Below are positions 35,487 to 44,707 of a DNA stretch of 64,000 nt, in pieces. Source of the DNA: JACVRX01 sp963819885. Its GTDB lineage: Bacteria > Actinomycetota > Actinomycetes > Jiangellales > Jiangellaceae. The notes under the pieces were generated by a model, which worked only from the letters and a program-made list of their open reading frames with translations, was not told where the DNA came from and ran no database searches. The position numbers were made by a program, and so were the translations under genes. Numbering within the stretch: position 1 is the first letter of the stretch; every line of letters begins with the position of its first letter. The stretch is taken from positions 124,001 to 188,000 of the forward strand of contig CAWFXV010000032.1 in assembly GCA_963819885.1 (NCBI GenBank), read 5' to 3'.

Positions 35487-36779
35487 ATGGGCCGACCGGC
35501 AGGCGATGCGGACGTCATCGTCGTCGGCGCCGGACCCGCCGGTTCGACCGCGGCGTTCTACCTGGCGCGGGCCGGCCTGGACGTCCTGCTGCTGGAGAAG
35601 GCAGCGTTTCCGAGAGACAAAGTCTGCGGCGACGGCCTGACCCCTCGGGCCGTCCGGCAGTTGGTCCGGATGGGCGTCGACATCTCCGGCGATGGCTGGA
35701 TCCGCAACCACGGCCTGCGCGTCGTCGGCGGCGGCATGCGACTGCACATGCCCTGGCCGGACCTCGCCAGCTACCCGAACTACGGTCTGGTCCGCACCCG
35801 GACCGACTTCGACGAGATCCTGGCCCGGCACGCGCAGAAATCGGGGGTGCGGTTACACGAGAACACCGGGGTGACCGCTCCGATTCTGGATGAGCGCGCC
35901 GACCGGATCGCTGGCGTGACGGCTCGTCCCCTCGACGACGACGGACGGCCGGCAGGTCCTGCGGTGAGCTTTCTGGCGCCCGTGGTCGTCGCAGCCGACG
36001 GCGTGTCCTCTCGACTGTCCACGGCCATGGGTATCCGCAAACGCGACGACCGGCCGATGGGCGTGGCGGTCCGCACTTATTACCGGACCCCGCGGCACGA
36101 CGACGACTGGATGGAGTCCTGGCTCGAGCTCTGGGAGAAGGACAGGCACGGGGAGCCGAAGCTGCTGCCCGGCTACGGTTGGATCTTCGGCACCGGCAAC
36201 GGCACGAGCAATGTCGGGCTCGGCGTACTCAACACGTCGACGGCCTTCGGGCAGGTCGACTACAAGCAGCTGCTGCGTCGCTGGGTCGTCCAGACCCCGC
36301 CGGAGTGGGGCTTTACCGAGGACAACCGGGTCGGTGACGTTCGCAGCGCCGCGCTCCCCATGGCCTTCAACCGGCAGCCGCACTACGACCGCGGGCTGCT
36401 GCTTGTCGGCGACTCTGGCGGCATGGTCAATCCGTTCAACGGTGAGGGCATCGACTACGCCATGGAGGCGGCCAACCTGGCGGCGACGGTGATCGCCGAC
36501 GCGAGCGCCCGCCGGACCGACGCGGACCGCGAGCGCGTCCTGCGCCATTACCCCGCCGCGCTCAAACAGGAACATGGTGGCTACTTCACCCTGGGGCGCG
36601 TCTTCGTGAACCTGATCGGGGACCCACGGATCATGAAGCTGTGTACCCACCACGGTCTGCACCACCCGGCGCTGATGCGGTTCGCACTGAAGTTGATGGC
36701 CAACCTGACCGATCGCCGGGATGGCGATGCGATGGACCGACTCGTCAACGCCATGACCCGGATAGCGCCGGCCGCATGA
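35487..36779 (+). CDS. FAD-dependent geranylgeranyl-reductase family enzyme (MenJ-like)
   Basis: A 430-residue flavoprotein. The FAD-binding Rossmann motif is VIVVGAGPAGSTAAFYLARA, then CGDGLTPRAVRQL, the mid-motif VVVAADGVSSRLSTAMGI, and the second FAD motif LLLVGDSGGMVNPFNGEGID. These are family features of geranylgeranyl reductases. In mycobacteria MenJ of this family saturates one isoprene unit of the menaquinone side chain, and there too the gene lies near menG and a polyprenyl synthase. Position between menG and nuo supports that role, but the substrate is inferred. I chose the ATG at 35487 over a GTG at 35442 that lies inside the palindrome. Confidence 0.85.
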   Translation: MGRPAGDADVIVVGAGPAGSTAAFYLARAGLDVLLLEKAAFPRDKVCGDGLTPRAVRQLVRMGVDISGDGWIRNHGLRVVGGGMRLHMPWPDLASYPNYGLVRTRTDFDEILARHAQKSGVRLHENTGVTAPILDERADRIAGVTARPLDDDGRPAGPAVSFLAPVVVAADGVSSRLSTAMGIRKRDDRPMGVAVRTYYRTPRHDDDWMESWLELWEKDRHGEPKLLPGYGWIFGTGNGTSNVGLGVLNTSTAFGQVDYKQLLRRWVVQTPPEWGFTEDNRVGDVRSAALPMAFNRQPHYDRGLLLVGDSGGMVNPFNGEGIDYAMEAANLAATVIADASARRTDADRERVLRHYPAALKQEHGGYFTLGRVFVNLIGDPRIMKLCTHHGLHHPALMRFALKLMANLTDRRDGDAMDRLVNAMTRIAPAA

Positions 36780-36806
36780 AAGGGATGCAACCGTGATCGA
36801 CCTCAC

Positions 36807-36818
36807 TAGCATGGGCAC
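36807..36818 (+). promoter_or_regulatory. Candidate -10 region of the nuoA-N operon
   Basis: TAGCAT within tagcatgggcac lies 78 bases upstream of the nuoA GTG, in the only sizeable gap before the operon. The same 12 bases with one change (tagcatgggtac) occur on the minus strand upstream of korA, and tagcat also occurs upstream of menF. No clear -35 box is visible. Confidence 0.4.
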
Positions 36819-36884
36819 CCGTGCGCGCACGCCGCCCTGGTGCGCCACGTCGGGCCACTGCTCGAGTGTCGCGGAGGTGAGCGC

Positions 36885-37244
36885 GTGAACGCATACGTTC
36901 CGATCATCGTGCTGGGCGCATTGGGTGCGGGCTTCGTCGTGGTCTCGATCGCGATGGGTGCACTGACCGGGCCGAAGCGCTGGAACCGGGTCAAGGTCGA
37001 CTCCTATGAGTGCGGCATCGAGCCGACTCCCCAGCCGGCCGGCGGGGGCCGGTTCCCGATCAAGTACTACCTGACCGCCATGCTGTTCATCGTCTTCGAC
37101 ATCGAGATCATCTTCCTGTACCCGTGGGCAGTTCGGTTCGATGCGCTGGGCCTGTTCGGGCTGGTCGAGATGGTCTTGTTCATCCTCACCGTCTTCGTCG
37201 CCTACGCGTACGTGTGGCGTCGCGGCGGCCTGGACTGGGACTAG
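36885..37244 (+). CDS. nuoA: NADH-quinone oxidoreductase subunit A
   Basis: A small membrane subunit of complex I (119 residues, three hydrophobic segments). Conserved features: KVDSYECGIEP in the loop after segment 1 and YYLTAMLFIVFDIEIIFLYP in segment 2. The GTG at 36885 has a strong ribosome site (ggaggtga). First gene of a 14-gene operon in the standard order A to N; nuoB follows after 14 bases. Confidence 0.97.
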   Translation: MNAYVPIIVLGALGAGFVVVSIAMGALTGPKRWNRVKVDSYECGIEPTPQPAGGGRFPIKYYLTAMLFIVFDIEIIFLYPWAVRFDALGLFGLVEMVLFILTVFVAYAYVWRRGGLDWD

Positions 37245-37258
37245 GACGGGATTAGAGC

Positions 37259-37813
37259 ATGGGTGTCGAGGAAGAGCTGTCGGCCGGCGTCCTGCTGACC
37301 GGCGTCGAGCGCCTGGTCGGCTTCATGCGCAAGAGCTCGGTGTGGCCGGCGACGTTCGGCTTGGCCTGTTGTGCGATCGAGATGATGGCCTTCGGCGGGC
37401 CGCGGCACGACTCGGCCCGGTTCGGGATGGAGGTCTTCCGTGCCTCCCCGCGCCAGGCGGACCTGATGATCGTCGCCGGCCGGGTGAGCCAGAAGATGGC
37501 CCCGGTGCTACGCCAGATCTACGATCAGATGCCCGAGCCCAAGTGGGTCATCGCGATGGGCGTCTGCGCCAGCTCCGGCGGCATGTTCAACAACTACGCG
37601 ATCGTGCAGGGCGTCGACCACATCGTGCCGGTCGACATCTATCTACCCGGCTGCCCGCCGCGTCCGGAAATGCTCATGGACGCGATTCTCAAGCTGCACG
37701 ACAAGATCCTGCACACGCCGCTGGGCCCACACCGAAAGCGGATCGAGGTCGCGTTGGAACAGGAGGCGCTCGAGACTCCCGCCACCCACGAGATGAAGGG
37801 CCTGCTGCGATGA
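37259..37813 (+). CDS. nuoB: NADH-quinone oxidoreductase subunit B (N2 iron-sulfur cluster)
   Basis: Carries the terminal [4Fe-4S] cluster N2 that reduces quinone. The 184 residues include the four expected ligands: adjacent cysteines in GLACCAIEMMAFGG, one in GVCASSGGMF and one in YLPGCPPRPEML. The stop overlaps the nuoC ATG (ATGA). Confidence 0.98.
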   Translation: MGVEEELSAGVLLTGVERLVGFMRKSSVWPATFGLACCAIEMMAFGGPRHDSARFGMEVFRASPRQADLMIVAGRVSQKMAPVLRQIYDQMPEPKWVIAMGVCASSGGMFNNYAIVQGVDHIVPVDIYLPGCPPRPEMLMDAILKLHDKILHTPLGPHRKRIEVALEQEALETPATHEMKGLLR

Positions 37814-38655
37814 GCGACGATCGCACGCCGGCTCACGACGAAGCCACCGCCGCCGCGGCCGGTGAGGAGGAGAAGACGGCTCCCGCCGAGGCTCCGGCAA
37901 CCGTCGAACGACCGAGCGCCGAGGCGACGACCGCAGGCCCGGGTGACCTTCCGGAGGAGGTCGCCGGCGAGGGTCCCGCGGGTCCACCCCCGGCCCACCC
38001 GACCCAGCGCGGCATGTTCGGTGCGGCCGGCACCGGAGACACCTCGGGGTTCGGCCGGCTCGTTGCGCGGGACACCAACCCGGTGCGTATCGAGTCGACC
38101 CCACGGCCGTGGGGCGCAGACTTCGACGACGTCGGTGATTCCCTGACCGGTGCCTTGGAGCAGGCCGGCGTCTCGTTCGGCGACGCGGTCGAGAAGGTGG
38201 TCGTCGACCGGGACGAGATCAGCTTCTTCGTCCGGCGGGAGCACCTGGTCGAGTTCGCGAGGGCGTTGCGGGACGATCCGGCGCTCCGGTACGAGCTGTG
38301 CATGGGCGTCAACGGCGTGCACTATCCCGGTGAGGCGGGGCGCGAGTTGCACGCGGTCTACCCGTTCCTGTCGATCACCCACAATCGGCGGGTGCGAGTG
38401 GAGGTCACTTGCCCCGACGACGACCCGCACGTGCCGTCCATCGTCGAGCTCTATCCGTCGAACAACTGGCATGAGCGGGAGACCTACGACTTCTTCGGGA
38501 TCATCTTTGACGGTCACCCGGCGCTGACCAGGATCGAGATGCCCGACGACTGGCCGGGTCATCCGCAGCGCAAGGACTACCCGTTGGGTGGGATACCGGT
38601 CGAGTACAAGGGCGCGACGATTCCCCCGCCCGACGAGCGGAGGGCTTACACATGA
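37810..38655 (+). CDS. nuoC: NADH-quinone oxidoreductase subunit C
   Basis: A structural subunit of the connecting module. The 281-residue protein has an unusual N-terminal extension of about 90 residues rich in Ala, Glu and Pro (EEEKTAPAEAPATVERPSAE), probably disordered. The conserved core ends in NNWHERETYDFFGIIFDGHP and PGHPQRKDYPLGGIPVEY. The start overlaps nuoB and the stop overlaps nuoD, each by 4 bases. Confidence 0.97.
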   Translation: MSDDRTPAHDEATAAAAGEEEKTAPAEAPATVERPSAEATTAGPGDLPEEVAGEGPAGPPPAHPTQRGMFGAAGTGDTSGFGRLVARDTNPVRIESTPRPWGADFDDVGDSLTGALEQAGVSFGDAVEKVVVDRDEISFFVRREHLVEFARALRDDPALRYELCMGVNGVHYPGEAGRELHAVYPFLSITHNRRVRVEVTCPDDDPHVPSIVELYPSNNWHERETYDFFGIIFDGHPALTRIEMPDDWPGHPQRKDYPLGGIPVEYKGATIPPPDERRAYT

Positions 38656-40025
38656 GCAGCTCTATGGACGATGTCACGTTCGTGGCTCCCGCGGGCGAGG
38701 TGACTCCAGAGGACGTCTATGCCGACATCCGTGAGACGACCGAAGGTGCTGTGTACAACGTCACCGGCCAGGACTGGGACGACGTCATCGGCGCCGCTGT
38801 TGCGGGCCAGGAGCGGGTCGTCGTCAACATGGGTCCACAGCACCCGTCGACGCACGGTGTGCTGCGGCTCATCCTCGAGCTGGATGGCGAGACAGTCACT
38901 GAAGCCCGTGCCGGCATCGGATATCTGCACACCGGCATCGAGAAGAACATGGAGTACCGGACGTGGACGCAGGGCGTGACGTTCTGCACCCGGATGGACT
39001 ACCTGTCCCCGTTCTTCAACGAGACCGCGTACGTGCTGGGCATCGAGCGGCTGATGGGGATCACCGACCAGATCCCCGATCGGGCCAACGTCATCCGGGT
39101 GATGATGATGGAGATCAACCGCATCGCCTCACACCTGGTGGCCATCGCGACGGGCGGGATGGAGATCGGGGCTCTGACGGTGATGACGATCGGCTTCCGT
39201 GAGCGTGAGCGGTCGCTGGACATCTTCGAACTCGTCACCGGGCTGCGGATGAACAGCGCGTACGTCCGCCCAGGGGGTGTGGCGCAGGATCTGCCGCCAG
39301 GTGCAGTCGAAAGCATCCGGGAGTACGTCCGGTGGATGCACGACCATCTCGGTGAATACGAGGACTTCTGCAACGAGAACCCGATCTTCCGTGGCCGGAC
39401 CGTCGGCATCGGTTACCTCGACCTCACCGGGTGCATGGCCCTGGGTATCACCGGGCCGGTGCTGCGCTCCACCGGGTTGCCCTACGACCTGCGCAAGGCT
39501 CAGCCGTACTGCGGTTACGAAACATATGACTTCGAGGTGCCGGTCCGCGACACCGCCGACTCTTACGGCCGGTTCAGGATCCGCATCGACGAGATGCGCC
39601 AGTCGCTGCGCATCGTCGAGCAATGCCTGGACCGGCTCGAGCCTGGGCCAGTCATGATCGCTGACAAGAAGATCGCCTGGCCGGCCGAGTTAGCGCTCGG
39701 TGGTGACGGTCTCGGCAACAGTCTCGACCACATCCGGCACATCATGGGCGAGTCGATGGAGGGTTTGATCCATCACTTCAAGCTGGTCACCGAAGGATTT
39801 CGGGTCCCGGCCGGGCAGGTCTACCAAGCGGTCGAGTCTCCCCGGGGCGAGCTGGGCGTACACCTGGTGTCCGACGGAGGCACCCGTCCGTGGCGGGCGC
39901 ATTTCCGAGACCCTTCGTTCAACAACCTGCAGGCCGTCGCGGTCATGTGTGAAGGCGGGATGGTGTCCGACGTGGTCGTGGCCGTGGCGAGCCTGGATCC
40001 GGTGATGGGGGGAGCGGACAGATGA
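38652..40025 (+). CDS. nuoD: NADH-quinone oxidoreductase subunit D (quinone-binding)
   Basis: The 49-kDa-type subunit lines the quinone pocket with NuoB. The 457 residues include the N-terminal signature MGPQHPSTHGVLRLILELDG (with the quinone-site histidine), YLHTGIEKNMEYRTW, TGLRMNSAYVRPGG, and the C-terminal SPRGELGVHLVSDGGTRPWR. It is the only nuoD visible in the window, which matters because the second nuo cluster lacks one. Stop and nuoE start overlap by 4 bases. Confidence 0.98.
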   Translation: MSSSMDDVTFVAPAGEVTPEDVYADIRETTEGAVYNVTGQDWDDVIGAAVAGQERVVVNMGPQHPSTHGVLRLILELDGETVTEARAGIGYLHTGIEKNMEYRTWTQGVTFCTRMDYLSPFFNETAYVLGIERLMGITDQIPDRANVIRVMMMEINRIASHLVAIATGGMEIGALTVMTIGFRERERSLDIFELVTGLRMNSAYVRPGGVAQDLPPGAVESIREYVRWMHDHLGEYEDFCNENPIFRGRTVGIGYLDLTGCMALGITGPVLRSTGLPYDLRKAQPYCGYETYDFEVPVRDTADSYGRFRIRIDEMRQSLRIVEQCLDRLEPGPVMIADKKIAWPAELALGGDGLGNSLDHIRHIMGESMEGLIHHFKLVTEGFRVPAGQVYQAVESPRGELGVHLVSDGGTRPWRAHFRDPSFNNLQAVAVMCEGGMVSDVVVAVASLDPVMGGADR

Positions 40026-40755
40026 CGGAGCGGCGGGGCGAGAAGCCGAGCGCGACCAGCCGAACGGCTCTTGACGACACCGCCCGGGCCGAGATGCGGG
40101 AGATCATCGCTCGCTACCCGCAGCCGCGGTCGGCGTTGCTGCCGATGCTGCACCTGGTCCAGGCCTACGACGGCTACGTGACACCGGCCGGGATCGAGAT
40201 GTGCGCCGAGGAGCTCGGTCTCACCGAGGCCGAGGTGTCTGCCGTCGCCACGTTCTACACGATGTACAAGCGGCACCCGATGGGCGATTACCACGTCGGT
40301 ATCTGCACCAATACCCTGTGCGCGATCATGGGCGGCGACGCGATCTGGGAGCAGCTCACCGAAGCTCTCGGGATCGGCCACGACGAAACCGCGGAGAACG
40401 GCACGATCTCGCTCGAGCGGGTCGAGTGCAACGCCGCCTGCGACTACGCGCCGGTCGTGATGGTCAACTGGGAGTTCATGGACAACCAGACGCCGCAGTC
40501 AGCTCTCGAGCTGGTCGAGAGCCTGCAGGCCGGTGCAGAGGTCCGGTCCACCCGGGGACCGCGCATCTGCACCTGGAAGGAGGCCGCGCGAGTCATCGCC
40601 GGGTTCCCCGACGGCCTGGCCCAGGACGGCGTCCAGGCAGGGCCGGCCAGCCTGGCCGGGCTTTCCCTCGCACACGAGCGGGGCTGGGCAGCCCCCGAGT
40701 CCGAGTCCCGAGCCATCGAGTCGCCCCAGCCGACGTCGGCCGGCGAGGGTGCCCG

Positions 40756-40759
<4 letters not shown>
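40022..40759 (+). CDS. nuoE: NADH-quinone oxidoreductase subunit E ([2Fe-2S] N1a)
   Basis: Part of the NADH-oxidising module. The thioredoxin-like domain binds a [2Fe-2S] cluster through GICTNTLCAIMGG (C-x4-C) and ECNAACDYAP (C-x3-C). At 245 residues it has a C-terminal extension of about 70 residues with little structure, as in other actinobacterial NuoE. Overlaps nuoD and nuoF by 4 bases on each side. Confidence 0.97.
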
Positions 40760-42066
<1,307 letters not shown>

Positions 42067-42077
42067 GCCCGGTCGGT

Positions 42078-42189
42078 CCTCGCATGTGCCGCCCGGATCC
42101 TCCCGCGGGCTCCGCGATTCGTGGCGGACGAGCATGCCACGAATCGCTCTTTAGACGCCCGCCAGAGGATCCGGGCGGCACCTGCGAGG
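42078..42189 (+). repeat. Palindromic repeat element, copy 2 (between nuoF and nuoG)
   Basis: The outer arms 42078-42101 and 42166-42189 are complementary at 23 of 24 bases; the 5' arm begins cctcgcatgtgccgcc and contains ggatcc. The core 42105-42162 has the same stems as copy 1: 6 bp (gcgggc/gcccgc), the same asymmetric internal loop, and the 12-bp stem gcgattcgtggc (42114-42125) with gccacgaatcgc (42136-42147) around a 10-base loop. The core is 56/58 identical to 16200-16257. The arms share no sequence with copy 1. The hairpin lies within the nuo transcript and could affect nuoG expression or mRNA stability. Confidence 0.88.
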
Positions 42190-42217
42190 TCGCTGCACCT
42201 AAGCGAAAGGTTGCCCG

Positions 42218-44707
42218 ATGACTATCACGTCGCAACCGACAAGCGGCACCGCCGAGCAAACACCGAACCTGGTCACACTCACCATCGACGGCTTCGAGGT
42301 GAGTGTGCCCGAGCACACGCTGCTCATCCGGGCCGCGGAACTGTTGGGCATCCAGATCCCGCGGTTCTGCGACCATCCGCTGCTCGATCCCGTCGGCGCA
42401 TGCCGCCAGTGTCTGGTCGAGGTCGTCGACGCGGGCACCGGGCGTGGGATGCCTAAACCGCAGGCGTCGTGCACCATGACCGTCGCACCGGGGATGGTGG
42501 TCCGCACCCAGCTCACGTCGCCGGTCGCGGACAAGGCCCAGCAAGGGATCATGGAGTTCCTGCTGATCAACCACCCGCTCGACTGTCCGGTCTGCGACAA
42601 GGGCGGGGAGTGCCCCCTGCAAAACCAGGCGATGAGCAACGGCCGGCCGGAGACCCGGTACGAAGGAGTCCGCCGGACCTACCCCAAGCCGATAGCGATC
42701 TCCACTCAGGTGCTGCTGGATCGTGAGCGGTGCGTTCTGTGCGCGAGATGCACCCGGTTCTCCAAGGAGATCGCGGGAGACCCGTTCATCGAATTGCTCG
42801 AGCGCGGTGCCTTGCAGCAAGTCGGCATCTACGAGGCCGAACCGTTCGAGAGCTACTTCTCCGGAAACACCATCCAGATCTGTCCCGTGGGCGCGCTGAC
42901 CTCGGCGGCTTATCGATTCCGCGCGCGTCCGTTCGACCTGGTCTCGGTGCCGTCGGTGGCTGAGCACGACGCGTGCGGCGCGGCGATCCGGGTCGACCAC
43001 CGCCGCGGCACGGTGATGCGCCGGCTGGCCGGTGACGATCCAGAGGTCAACGAGGAATGGATCTCGGACAAGGACCGGTTCGCCTTCCGTTATCCCACCC
43101 TCGAGGACCGGCTGACGTATCCGCTGGTTCGCGACGAGGAAACCGGCGAGCTGGTTACCGCATCCTGGCCCGAGGCGTTGTCGGTGGCGGCGCGTGGACT
43201 CGCCGCGGCCCGCGACGACCGCGGAGTGGGAGTGTTGGCCGGCGGCCGGCTGACCGTCGAAGACGCCTATGCCTACGCGAAGTTCGCCCGGCTGGTTTTG
43301 AACACGAACGACATCGACTTCCGGGCTCGGGTGCATTCTGCCGAGGAGGCCGATTTCCTCGCCGGTCTCGCCGGCGCCGGCCTGGGAGTGACCTACTCGG
43401 ATCTGGAGAACGCATCCACCGTCCTGCTGGTCGGCTTGGACCCCGAGGAGGAGGCAGCGACGGTATTCCTGCGGCTACGCAAGGCCGTTCGTCAACGTGG
43501 TACGACTGTGTTCGCAGTCGCGCCGTTCGCAAGTCGTGGGCTGACCAAGCTCGCCGCGGAGCTGGTGCTGGCGGCGCCCGGCACCGAGGCGGAGGTGCTC
43601 CGCGCCATAGCCGACGGTGACCAGCGGGTGCGTGACCTGGCCGATGCGTTGTCGGCGGCCGGCTCGGTGGTTCTCGCCGGCGAGCGGCTCGCCGGCGTTC
43701 CCGGCGCCTTGTCGGCGGCCAGCCAACTCGCCACCACAAGCGGCGCTCGCCTCGCCTGGATCCCACGCCGCGCAGGTGAACGGGGCGCGCTCGAGGCTGG
43801 GGCCCTTCCGCATCTTCTCCCCGGGGGTCGTCCCTTTGCCGACGCCGAAGCGCGAGTCGACGTCGCGGCTGCGTGGGGCGTGCCGCACGTGCCCGTCCGG
43901 GCCGGTCGAGATGGCGACGCCATCATCGCCGCTCTGGCCGACGGAAGCCTGGGCGCGGTTGTGGTCGCCGGTGTCGAGTTGACAGATCTGCCCGATCCGA
44001 CCGCCGCACAGGCGGCGCTGGAGACGGCTGAGTTCGTGGTCAGCCTGGAGGTCCGTCGGAACGAGATCACCGACCTGGCTGACGTGGTGCTTCCGGTCGC
44101 TGCCGTCGCCGAGAAGTCCGGCACATTCGTCAACTGGGAGGGCCGGGACCGGCCGTTCCCGGCCGTCTTCGCCGACAGCACGGCCATGCCGGACAGCCGC
44201 GTCCTCGACTCGCTGGCAGCCGAGCTCGGCGTCCGGTTGGGCCTTCCCACGATCGAGGCCGCCCGGGTCGAACTAGCGGAACTGGGCCGATGGGACGGCA
44301 TGCGGGCCAAGGCCCCAGATCTGCCAGCCGGTGCACCCGCGAACCCCGGTGCCGGAGAAGCGGTGCTCGCCACCTGGCGGATGCTGCTCGATGCGGGCCG
44401 TCTGCAGGACGGAGAGCCGCATCTGGCCGGCACCGCTCGCCGGCCGGTGGCGCGCGTCTCGGCGGCAACCGCGGCCGAAATCGGCGTCGCCGACGGTGCG
44501 GGGCTGACGGTCGGCTCAGACCGTGGCTCGCTGAGCCTGCCGGTCGAGATCACCGAGATGCCCGACCGCGTGGTATGGGTGCCGCAGAACTCGCCCGGTT
44601 CGCCGGTGTACCTCGACCTTGGCGTCAACGCCGGCGACATCGTCACCATCGCTTCCGCGTCCGCCGACGTCAGTCCGATCCAACCTGCCGCTGGAGGTGT
44701 CGGGTGA
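42218..44707 (+). CDS. nuoG: NADH-quinone oxidoreductase subunit G
   Basis: The large iron-sulfur subunit of the NADH module, 829 residues. The N-terminal ferredoxin domain binds N1b (CDHPLLDPVGACRQC and CTM). N4 and N5 ligands are in HPLDCPVCDKGGECPLQNQ and CVLCARCTRFSKE, and a further cluster region is ISTQVLLDRERC to QICPVGALTS. The rest is molybdopterin-oxidoreductase-like without a molybdenum site (ASTVLLVGLDPEEEA). The ATG at 42218 has gaaagg upstream, so it does not rely on coupling to nuoF. Confidence 0.97.
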   Translation: MTITSQPTSGTAEQTPNLVTLTIDGFEVSVPEHTLLIRAAELLGIQIPRFCDHPLLDPVGACRQCLVEVVDAGTGRGMPKPQASCTMTVAPGMVVRTQLTSPVADKAQQGIMEFLLINHPLDCPVCDKGGECPLQNQAMSNGRPETRYEGVRRTYPKPIAISTQVLLDRERCVLCARCTRFSKEIAGDPFIELLERGALQQVGIYEAEPFESYFSGNTIQICPVGALTSAAYRFRARPFDLVSVPSVAEHDACGAAIRVDHRRGTVMRRLAGDDPEVNEEWISDKDRFAFRYPTLEDRLTYPLVRDEETGELVTASWPEALSVAARGLAAARDDRGVGVLAGGRLTVEDAYAYAKFARLVLNTNDIDFRARVHSAEEADFLAGLAGAGLGVTYSDLENASTVLLVGLDPEEEAATVFLRLRKAVRQRGTTVFAVAPFASRGLTKLAAELVLAAPGTEAEVLRAIADGDQRVRDLADALSAAGSVVLAGERLAGVPGALSAASQLATTSGARLAWIPRRAGERGALEAGALPHLLPGGRPFADAEARVDVAAAWGVPHVPVRAGRDGDAIIAALADGSLGAVVVAGVELTDLPDPTAAQAALETAEFVVSLEVRRNEITDLADVVLPVAAVAEKSGTFVNWEGRDRPFPAVFADSTAMPDSRVLDSLAAELGVRLGLPTIEAARVELAELGRWDGMRAKAPDLPAGAPANPGAGEAVLATWRMLLDAGRLQDGEPHLAGTARRPVARVSAATAAEIGVADGAGLTVGSDRGSLSLPVEITEMPDRVVWVPQNSPGSPVYLDLGVNAGDIVTIASASADVSPIQPAAGGVG

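Noticed and set aside
42115..42221. A short frame across the second palindrome (ADEHATNRSLDARQR) as a small gene
   Set aside because: The same residues arise from copy 1 because the DNA is the same. There is no ribosome site or conservation beyond the repeat itself.
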